From positions 3,028 through 67,027 of the forward strand of contig JBGTNK010000197.1 of assembly GCA_041743125.1 (NCBI GenBank): DNA of 64,000 bases, read 5' to 3'. Each line of letters opens with the position of its first letter. Position 1 is the first letter of the stretch. A model generated the notes under the pieces. It was given only the letters and a program-made list of their open reading frames with translations, searched no databases and was not told the DNA's origin. The position numbers were made by a program, and so were the translations under genes. This document shows, piece after piece, positions 57,798 through 64,000 of this stretch. Source of the stretch: Terrimonas_B sp041743125 (GTDB taxonomy: Bacteria > Bacteroidota > Bacteroidia > Chitinophagales > Chitinophagaceae).

Positions 57798-59831
57798 TTA
57801 AAACTTAGAAAACCGGATTGTTTTCTTGTTATTCTCATTATCTGTAACCTGTAACAGGTAAACTCCGGAAGGCAGCGATGCTATAGAAATTATTTCCTGT
57901 CCGTTGTTTGCTCTCTTACGCATCACCAGGTTGCCCTGTGTATTAAAGATTGACATTTGATTGCCCGCCTTAATATTAGTAACTGTTATCAGGCTATGTG
58001 ATGGATTCGGGAATAGTTGAATACCCCTGTTTGCCGCTCCGATTTCTACACTCCTGATGCCACTAAACGTAACACGACCATCTATATCGATTTGTTTCAG
58101 GCGATAATAGTTCTTTCCTGCCTGGGGAGAAGCATCATTAAAGTAATAAGTATTTTCCTGGTTGGTAGTACCATTGCCATTAACAAAACCAATCCCGGTA
58201 AAGTTGCTGCCATCATTACTTCTCTGCACCTCAAAGCCCATGTTATTTTGTTCTGAAGCAGTTACCCATTTCAGTTGTACTTTATCGTCTGACCTGGTGG
58301 CTGTAAAGCTTGTAAGGTTAACTGGCAAAATAACCAGGGCTTCATTGCAGATATTATTAAATCTTTCTACTACATCATAATCAGGAAGTACTGCATTAAA
58401 AATTCCGATTTTGACTATTTTACCAGTTGTTTCTTCAGTACCATCATCATCCTTAAAAAACGTAATAAAATTGCCATTGTCATTATTTGGAATAAACTGA
58501 TTCAGAGAATCAACGAAAGTTCCAATTAATACACCATCCTTATAATAAGAAATTGTGTCATTGGCCGCTCTTACAAATACCAGGTGGTACCAGACATCAG
58601 TAGTAAGAGGTGACGCACCTACCACATGACTTGTTCCATTAAAGAAATCAATATTACCTGCTGCGTTTACATATACTCCATAAGTGGCCTCGGGCAAAAC
58701 GCCAAGACTATAGAAACTAAGTATTCTTTTAGAGGTAGTTCCCAGATCGGTAAAATTGATAGCCAATTCAAGGGTATAAGTATCATAAATATATCTTGGC
58801 GAGTTGTCAAAATCCAAACCTACGTCTAATGAATAAACTGCTATTGAATCGGCAGCTGTACAACTAGCCCCAAGACCTATAATTTCAGCAGTATCAGTAG
58901 TTATGGTGCCTCCCCCGATTTGAGTTAAAGAATAGGTACTGTCACTTCCTCCTACTGCAGGCGTAGAAATAAATGGTGAGGAAGCTGAACCCGGAAATTT
59001 CCATTGATGACCTTCATTAGGTTCAGCAGCCAGCACAATTGTGGTATTGCAAATATTCTTAAACGTCTTTTTTTGTATTTCTGATTCTGTGAGAACTCTA
59101 TTGTAAATACTGAGTTTGGCAATTGAACCGGCAACATCTTCAGTCCCATTGTCCCTAATAAAGCTAATCGCATAGCCATTTGAAGCCATAGGCAAAAAAT
59201 TTCGAAGGCTGTCGTCATAAATACCCTGCCATACTCCGTTGATATAATAAGTGATAATATGATTGGCATCTCGTACAAAAGTTAAGTGATACCATGTTGA
59301 AGAATCTAAAGTGGTTCCGAGTCCAATTTCAACACTGTCAACTCTAAAGATTAACTGTCCATTACTAACTGGATCATCCGGTGTAATATAAATTCCATTA
59401 TCGCTAGTAGAATCACCAGTGGTCAAATCAGTAAAGCCTAAAACTCTATGATAGTTGCCCGTGGGAGATGACTTAAAAGTCATTTCTATTGTATAAACAG
59501 AATCTACAAATTTTGGGGTGTTTTCAAACTGCAGCCCAAAAACAAAATAATCCGGAGGGGCGCCATATTCACCAACATTTATAAAAGATCCAACACAACT
59601 GGTTCCCAAACCAACAGAATCACTTACTGCTCTGATGGAAGTATCTCCAGTTAATAAATCTGCACCTAATAAGGTCAATTGGTGGGTAGTAGTTGATCCC
59701 GGAAAAGCAGGAACAGAATTGAAAGTATAAGGAGGGAGCGTTCCAAAAGTCCAACTATATCCTTGATTTTGTGAGAATGCTATGCCAGTTTGGAGCACAA
59801 CAACGACTAAAGCGAGTAAATATTTTTTCAT
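57798..59831 (-). CDS. secreted protein with two LamG-like domains and a T9SS type A sorting domain
   Basis: A 677-aa exported protein from the ATG at 59831 (signal peptide KKYLLALVVVVLQTGIAFS). Two homologous concanavalin-like (LamG) domains follow, about 25-265 and 270-500. They share WYHLTFVRDANHIITYYING versus WYHLVFVRAANDTISYYKDG, and end in FKNICN versus FNNICN. A short beta domain (VNLTSFTATRSDDKVQLKW) links to the T9SS sorting domain (IQLFPNPSHSLITVTNIKAG, LPSGVYLLQVTDNENNKKTI). LamG domains usually bind glycans or proteins, so it may be a surface adhesin. It has its own promoter and terminator. Confidence 0.85.
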   Translation of the reverse strand: MKKYLLALVVVVLQTGIAFSQNQGYSWTFGTLPPYTFNSVPAFPGSTTTHQLTLLGADLLTGDTSIRAVSDSVGLGTSCVGSFINVGEYGAPPDYFVFGLQFENTPKFVDSVYTIEMTFKSSPTGNYHRVLGFTDLTTGDSTSDNGIYITPDDPVSNGQLIFRVDSVEIGLGTTLDSSTWYHLTFVRDANHIITYYINGVWQGIYDDSLRNFLPMASNGYAISFIRDNGTEDVAGSIAKLSIYNRVLTESEIQKKTFKNICNTTIVLAAEPNEGHQWKFPGSASSPFISTPAVGGSDSTYSLTQIGGGTITTDTAEIIGLGASCTAADSIAVYSLDVGLDFDNSPRYIYDTYTLELAINFTDLGTTSKRILSFYSLGVLPEATYGVYVNAAGNIDFFNGTSHVVGASPLTTDVWYHLVFVRAANDTISYYKDGVLIGTFVDSLNQFIPNNDNGNFITFFKDDDGTEETTGKIVKIGIFNAVLPDYDVVERFNNICNEALVILPVNLTSFTATRSDDKVQLKWVTASEQNNMGFEVQRSNDGSNFTGIGFVNGNGTTNQENTYYFNDASPQAGKNYYRLKQIDIDGRVTFSGIRSVEIGAANRGIQLFPNPSHSLITVTNIKAGNQMSIFNTQGNLVMRKRANNGQEIISIASLPSGVYLLQVTDNENNKKTIRFSKF

Positions 59832-60214
59832 AATGACGAAATTTATTGGAGTAAATATACGGGGAATATTATAACAATGCAACCCTATGCAAGTGAAATG
59901 AAAAAAATAGTCAAAAAGCTATTTGTCAGATATATACAAAATAATCGCACCAGGCACTTTCGACGACTAAATGGTACTATTACGTTTTCATGGGTCTATT
60001 GAAACCAGTTTTTTCGCGACTCTACGCAGGCAGGATTGAATAAATTCTATGAAGATGTAAGTAGATTTTCACCGTAATTCAGCAAATATCGTTCCTGTAT
60101 TTTGATTCTAAACGAGCTGTACACAATATTTTATTACCCCAAAAAGAAATTTTTTTAGCGCCTTCCGGGGTAAATGAATAGCCCGTAAAGAAGAGTCGGA
60201 AGCCGAACAGGTCA
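59832..60214. other. 383-bp spacer between the LamG/T9SS gene and paaD
   Basis: Besides the promoter at 59852-59882 there is no gene I can support. TTACCCC and GGGGTAA flank about 26 bases near 60134-60174 and could form a weak hairpin downstream of paaD. The rest shows no repeats or RNA gene. Confidence 0.5.
59852..59882 (-). promoter_or_regulatory. promoter of the LamG/T9SS gene (TTG-N20-TATATTTA)
   Basis: On the minus strand TTG (59882-59880) is followed after 20 bp by TATATTTA (59859-59852), one base off TAnnTTTG, 20 bp before the ATG at 59831. Confidence 0.55.
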
Positions 60215-60721
60215 TTAATGACATTTGAAATAGTCAAAAGGCTCTTTGCATTCTAAACATTGGTATAATGCCTTGCAAGCGGTAGACCCAAATTCGCTTA
60301 AGCGTTTTGTGTGGTAAGATTTACACTGAGGACACTGAACCGCTTCGGCGGCGGCAAACAGATCATTATTGCATGCCTGCTGCCTGGGGTTAGGAGGGGC
60401 AATGCCATAGTTGTTTAATTTTTGCCTGCCCTCCTGGCTCATCCAATCAGTTGACCAGGCTGGAGAAAGTATTGTTGTGATTTTAATATTTTTAAAACCA
60501 TTTTGTTCCAACGCAACCCGGATACCAACGGCAATCATATCCATGGCCGGGCATCCGGAATAAGTTGGGGTGATAATAATTTCAGGTGAACCGTTAGAGT
60601 GTATCAATACATTCCTGACAATGCCCAGATCCAGAACTGAAAGAACGGGAATTTCAGGATCCTGAACATCCTTTAAAATTCCCCAAATCTTATTTATGGA
60701 ATTATCATTTGTCATTACCAT
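60215..60721 (-). CDS. paaD: phenylacetyl-CoA 1,2-epoxidase subunit PaaD
   Basis: A 168-aa MIP18/DUF59-fold protein needed for assembly of the ring epoxidase. The N-terminal part shows WGILKDVQDPEIPVLSVLDL and PTYSGCPAMDMIAVGIRVAL, with the conserved Cys. The C-terminal zinc ribbon has CPQCKSYHTKRLSEFGSTAC and CLECKEPFDYFKCH, with two CxxC pairs. The start overlaps paaC by 7 bp. In most genomes paaE follows; here the next gene is unrelated. Confidence 0.94.
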   Translation of the reverse strand: MVMTNDNSINKIWGILKDVQDPEIPVLSVLDLGIVRNVLIHSNGSPEIIITPTYSGCPAMDMIAVGIRVALEQNGFKNIKITTILSPAWSTDWMSQEGRQKLNNYGIAPPNPRQQACNNDLFAAAEAVQCPQCKSYHTKRLSEFGSTACKALYQCLECKEPFDYFKCH

Positions 60722-61515
60722 TTCGCTCCGGGGTGTGCTCTTGCCACTGATTGCAGCTCACTCAAAATTTCATCCAGGTGTATATCGTGATTTCCAACCT
60801 TTCCTCCGGAACGCATATAAGAATTGATGGGAATCACTAACACGGCCTCACTTAAAATTTCTTTTACTTTTTCCATCCAACTTTCTTTTAATAACATAAC
60901 ATCGGGACCTATGCCTTTGTTTATCATTTGAATCTCATCTTCTGACGGGATAAACATTTCACCAGTAAAACCCCAAAGGTCAGTTAAAGCTTTGTTCATC
61001 CGGGATCGACTTTCCTCTGTTCCATCTCCCAGGCGAATGACCCATTCACTACTCCACCTTTGGTGGTAAGTTATTTCTTTTAATGCCTTATTTGCAATGG
61101 CAGACAATTGTTCGTCCTTTCCCTTTCTTAACTGTTCAAATAATAAATATTGGTAAGCACTAAAAAAAAACTGTCGAAGGATGGTGTGAGCCCAGTCGCC
61201 ATTGGGTTGTTCAACAAGCAAAATGTTTTTAAAATCGGGACTGTCACGAAAATAGGCTAAACTGTCTTCTGAAACTTCTTCGTCCAACTCTTGGGCAGAA
61301 CTGTTTGAGGACATGTTGCGCTTATTCATAATTGCCGAAGCATATTGATAAAAATTCCTGGCTTGACCTATCAGGTCCAAAGAAATGTTAGTGATGGCAA
61401 TATCTTGTTCCAGGACGGGTCCATGACCGCACCATTCACTGTTGCGATGACCCAGGATCAGGGCATTATCCGCTAAATGTAAAGTATAGTTAATCAGGTT
61501 TTCGTTCATATACAT
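60715..61515 (-). CDS. paaC: phenylacetyl-CoA 1,2-epoxidase structural subunit PaaC
   Basis: A 266-aa ferritin-like helical protein that pairs with the catalytic subunit PaaA. It shows LHLADNALILGHRNSEWCGH, GPVLEQDIAITNISLDLIGQ, ARNFYQYASAI and LKEITYHQRWSSEWVIRLGD, all typical of PaaC. The metal ligands are incomplete, as expected for the non-catalytic subunit. In-frame ATGs at 61515 and 61509 are both possible. paaC overlaps paaD by 7 bp and follows paaB by 18 bp. Confidence 0.94.
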   Translation of the reverse strand: MYMNENLINYTLHLADNALILGHRNSEWCGHGPVLEQDIAITNISLDLIGQARNFYQYASAIMNKRNMSSNSSAQELDEEVSEDSLAYFRDSPDFKNILLVEQPNGDWAHTILRQFFFSAYQYLLFEQLRKGKDEQLSAIANKALKEITYHQRWSSEWVIRLGDGTEESRSRMNKALTDLWGFTGEMFIPSEDEIQMINKGIGPDVMLLKESWMEKVKEILSEAVLVIPINSYMRSGGKVGNHDIHLDEILSELQSVARAHPGAKW

Positions 61516-61533
61516 TCAATGAGGTAGTAATGT

Positions 61534-61899
61534 TTACATATGACCTACTTCGTCAGGAAGGTCGTAAAATGTAGGATGACGGTAAATTTTATCATTAGCA
61601 GGTTCATACAACTGGGCTGATTCGTCGGGATTGCTTGCATGAATGTGTTTGCTTTCCACTGCCCAAATACTGACCCCTTCCATCCTGCGGGTATACACAT
61701 CCCTTGCATTTTCGATAGCCATTTGAGCATCTGCAGCATGCAGGCTGCCGGCATGTTTATGATCCAGGCCCTGTTTGCTTCGGATAAATATTTCCCACAA
61801 TGGCCATTCGGTTGGCTTTCCCTGGGATTCAAGGGTATCGGGACCTGATTTATCCTCCGGAATGTCTCCGTAATAAAATTTTCTTATAGCAAGATCCAT
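61534..61899 (-). CDS. paaB: phenylacetyl-CoA 1,2-epoxidase subunit PaaB
   Basis: A 121-aa subunit that bridges PaaAC pairs. The core EWPLWEIFIRSKQGLDHKHA, then GSLHAADAQMAIENARDVYT and SIWAVESKHIHASNP, is characteristic. The 30-residue N-terminal lead (MDLAIRKFYYGDIPEDKSGP) is longer than in E. coli PaaB. It is the first gene of a paaB-paaC-paaD unit. The catalytic subunit gene paaA, usually just upstream, is not there: a 320-bp spacer leads to a divergent TPR gene. Confidence 0.92.
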   Translation of the reverse strand: MDLAIRKFYYGDIPEDKSGPDTLESQGKPTEWPLWEIFIRSKQGLDHKHAGSLHAADAQMAIENARDVYTRRMEGVSIWAVESKHIHASNPDESAQLYEPANDKIYRHPTFYDLPDEVGHM

Positions 61900-62218
61900 G
61901 TCATCTCTTTTTAATAGAAAAAATAAGAGTACAAAGGTCCTGAATTTATTTTAGAAAGACCTCCCGGTATGATTTTTAAAAAGCGTATTTCTGGCTGATT
62001 ATTTAAACCAGGAAAAATAATTTAGATGCTTCTGCCTTTTACCAGGCACATTTTATTATTTGAACATAATAATAGCTTTCGCGAACTATATGTAATTTTG
62101 ATTTAGCTCTTCTAAAAGTTTTTTTTCATCCACCTGCCTGATTGTAGCTGTTCTGTAACCCTTGACAACCTTTTCCGGGTTTTTTCTAAATTTTATAATT
62201 ATCATAAAAGAAATAGCT
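61900..62218. other. 319-bp divergent spacer between paaB and the TPR lipoprotein gene
   Basis: It should hold both promoters. No gene, no paaA fragment and no RNA gene was seen. A TTG-N22-TAAATTTT arrangement serves the TPR gene. Confidence 0.5.
62162..62194 (+). promoter_or_regulatory. promoter of the TPR lipoprotein gene (TTG-N22-TAAATTTT)
   Basis: TTG at 62162-62164 and TAAATTTT at 62187-62194 (one base off TAnnTTTG), 24 bp before the ATG at 62219. Confidence 0.4.
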
Positions 62219-63901
62219 ATGAAAATTCATAAAAATCCAGGCAATTTTTTTTTGATTTTGGCTGTCATCACGATTTCCTGTAATCAAACAAACAACCAGC
62301 CTCTTGCTGAAGATATCAGTGCCGTTAACCTAAAAAAAGGTCCCGTAGTATTATGCGGTCCAGCAGATAAGGAACTGGGCACCGTAAAATTCATGGTATC
62401 CGGTGGCGAAAAAGTAGAAAAAGATTTTAATCTTGCCACTGCCTTATTACACTCTTTTGAATATGAGGAAGCAGAAAAAGCATATGCCCGGGTCATTGAA
62501 ACTGATCCTTCCATTGCTATGGCGTGGTGGGGTGTAGCTATGAGCAATTTTCATCCTTTGTGGACCCCACCTGAAGAACATGAATTGAAAAAGGGATTAA
62601 AGGCTCTTGAAATTGCCAAATCAATTAAAGATAAAACAGAAAGAGAATCCGATTATATTGATGCCCTTAACACCTATTACCAGGATTGGGATAAAGTGGA
62701 TCACCTTAGCCGTTGCATACGGTATGAAAAGGCCATGGAAGCAATTTATAAAAAATATCCCGGGGATAAGGAAGCGGCTATATTTTATGCGCTTTCGCTA
62801 AATGCTTCAGCCAGCCGTCAAGACAAAACATTTGCAAATCAAAAAAAAGCAGGAGATATTTTAAATGGCATTTATCCAAACGAATCCGACCATCCCGGAA
62901 TCGTTCATTACCTGATTCATACTTACGATTCACCTGAATTAGCACATTTAGCGCTTGAAGCAGCCAGGAAATATGCTTCTATAGCACCTTCCTCCGCACA
63001 TGCCCAACATATGCCATCTCATATTTTTACCAGGTTGGGATTATGGGATGAATCTATTCAATCCAATATCGCTTCTACTACTTCCGCAAAATGTTATGCA
63101 GAAAATGCCGGCATAAAAGGGCATTGGGATGAAGAACTTCATGGCATGGATTACCTTGTTTATGCTTATTTGCAAAAGGGAAATAATAAACTCGCCAAAG
63201 ATCAATGGGATTATCTTAAATCTTTTGAATCAGTTGAACCATCAAATTTTAAAGTGGCTTACACCTACGCTGCTATTCCTGCCAGGTATTTATTAGAAAA
63301 CAAATTATGGAAAGAAGCCGCTTTGCTGGAAATATTTCCTGCCAAATTCGATTGGGAAAAATATCCCTGGGAAAAGGCGATATTTCATTTTGCGAGGTCC
63401 CTGGGGGCTGTTCGGTCAAACCAACCTGATCTGGCAAAATCCGAAAGGAATGAATTGAATCGTTTACATGCGATACTTTTAAACAAGAAAGAAACTTATA
63501 AGGCCAACCAGGTCGATATTCAATTGAAAGCAGCAGAAGCCTGGATTCTGTTATCAGAAGGCAAGCAAAAAGAAGCCTTAGATAAAATGATTCTCTCTGC
63601 TGAAATGGAAGACAAAACAGAAAAACATCCAGTCACGCCGGGTGAGGTATTACCTGCAAGGGAACTTTTAGCCGATATGCTGATGGAAATAAATGAACCA
63701 TTAAAGGCTCTTGAAATGTATGAAGCAACTTTAAAAAAACGGCCAAACCGGCTAAATAGTCGTAAGGGAGCTGCACTTGCTGCAGAAAAAACAGGAAAAA
63801 AAGAAATGGCCATAATTTATTTCAGGAAAATTGAGGAAACAGCCAGTCAAAATTATGCTCCGGATCCGGTATCATTTTCGGCGCTCCGAACCAGGAAATA
63901 A
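62219..63901 (+). CDS. TPR-repeat lipoprotein with conserved His-rich core
   Basis: A 560-aa lipoprotein from the ATG at 62219 (signal peptide with lipobox VITISC, Cys21). TPR-like helix pairs start near residue 60 (FNLATALLHSFEYEEAEKAY) and recur to the end (PLKALEMYEATLKKRPNRLN). The centre holds HPGIVHYLIHTYDSPELAHL and SAHAQHMPSHIFTRLGLWDE, a dense set of His with Asp/Glu that could bind a metal. I know such TPR proteins from Bacteroidota and Proteobacteria, but no proven function. It is divergent from paaB. A role with T9SS or transport is only a guess. Confidence 0.75.
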   Translation: MKIHKNPGNFFLILAVITISCNQTNNQPLAEDISAVNLKKGPVVLCGPADKELGTVKFMVSGGEKVEKDFNLATALLHSFEYEEAEKAYARVIETDPSIAMAWWGVAMSNFHPLWTPPEEHELKKGLKALEIAKSIKDKTERESDYIDALNTYYQDWDKVDHLSRCIRYEKAMEAIYKKYPGDKEAAIFYALSLNASASRQDKTFANQKKAGDILNGIYPNESDHPGIVHYLIHTYDSPELAHLALEAARKYASIAPSSAHAQHMPSHIFTRLGLWDESIQSNIASTTSAKCYAENAGIKGHWDEELHGMDYLVYAYLQKGNNKLAKDQWDYLKSFESVEPSNFKVAYTYAAIPARYLLENKLWKEAALLEIFPAKFDWEKYPWEKAIFHFARSLGAVRSNQPDLAKSERNELNRLHAILLNKKETYKANQVDIQLKAAEAWILLSEGKQKEALDKMILSAEMEDKTEKHPVTPGEVLPARELLADMLMEINEPLKALEMYEATLKKRPNRLNSRKGAALAAEKTGKKEMAIIYFRKIEETASQNYAPDPVSFSALRTRK

Positions 63902-63931
63902 TTCGCAAAAAATAAAATTCAGAATATTATT

Positions 63932-64000
63932 TTAATTGCTTCTAAGATGGTAGGATTTGGGCTGTACAAAAGCACGTATTCCCTGGTAAGAAAGCGTAGT
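63932..64000 (-). CDS. possible C-terminal end of a gene cut by the window edge
   Basis: The minus strand is open for 22 codons from the edge (TTLSYQGIRAFVQPKSYHLR, then SN) to a TAA at 63932-63934. I do not recognise it, and chance cannot be excluded at this length. Its position and strand, ahead of paaB, would suit another gene. Confidence 0.25.
   Translation of the reverse strand, partial: TTLSYQGIRAFVQPKSYHLRSN

Noticed and set aside
1..64000. tRNA, rRNA, CRISPR arrays and restriction or phage-defence genes
   Set aside because: Scanned by eye in the spacers for TPsiC-loop-like sequence, spaced direct repeats and defence motifs; none seen, although a short tRNA could be missed without a covariance search.

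Overview
The window is chromosomal DNA of a Bacteroidota bacterium, most likely a member of the Chitinophagaceae. The reasons are the AT-rich DNA with TAnnTTTG-type -7 promoter boxes, proteins with type IX secretion (T9SS) C-terminal sorting domains, an S46 peptidase, DUF4369/DUF5106-type thioredoxins, many small lipoproteins, and a two-domain PaaZ. No rRNA, tRNA, CRISPR array, insertion sequence or phage gene was found. Gene density is high and the two ends cut into neighbouring genes.

Layout. 1-5.2 kb: a truncated MurG-like glycosyltransferase, a tiny lipoprotein/80-aa protein pair, an aminotransferase, MsrB, adenylate kinase, a DinB/DUF1569-like protein and a lipoprotein. 5.4-8.9 kb: paaZ, an enoyl-CoA hydratase and an AlkA-like glycosylase. 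8.9-21.3 kb: a co-directional surface-polysaccharide operon. It holds glycosyltransferases (several are fusions), methyltransferases, coiled-coil proteins, an RgpF-like protein and an ABC-2 exporter pair (Wzm/Wzt type). An O-antigen ligase-like protein and a WaaE-like transferase follow. 23.4-44.1 kb: housekeeping genes (fabG, a GH3-family protein, lptB, metF, a parvulin chaperone, a TlpA-like thioredoxin, rlmD, two rhomboids, an EEP phosphatase, cysS, a second AlkA-like glycosylase, a dipeptide epimerase, an outer-membrane protein, an S46 dipeptidyl-peptidase, obgE). 44.1-51.1 kb: a frameshifted DUF6970-like gene, an orphan TPP riboswitch, and a block of general-stress genes (YhdF-like SDR, DUF1328, Csp-like Cys-rich protein, DUF2383 four-helix protein, topoisomerase IB, PNPOx-like protein, DAO oxidoreductase, DUF5670). 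51.4-54.3 kb: a soluble histidine kinase, a receiver-only regulator and an NtrC-type sigma-54 activator. 54.3-64 kb: two T9SS cargo proteins, a T9SS-domain remnant, paaG-paaI-paaY, paaB-paaC-paaD and a TPR lipoprotein.

How the parts fit. Phenylacetate degradation is spread over three separate loci here (paaZ+ech; paaG-I-Y; paaB-C-D), and paaA, paaE, paaH, paaJ-type thiolase and paaK are not in the window. The polysaccharide operon looks like an ABC-transporter-dependent O-antigen system. One protein joins a methyltransferase, a coiled coil and two GT2 domains, which recalls the terminator/ruler logic of E. coli WbdD in a different arrangement.

The two least expected signals are these. First, a well-formed TPP riboswitch plus terminator lies 3' of an SDR gene with no thiamine gene behind it. 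Second, a recurring YGGYW-N9-TT-like element with -24/-12 geometry lies upstream of almost every transcription unit in the stress block, next to a sigma-54 activator gene.
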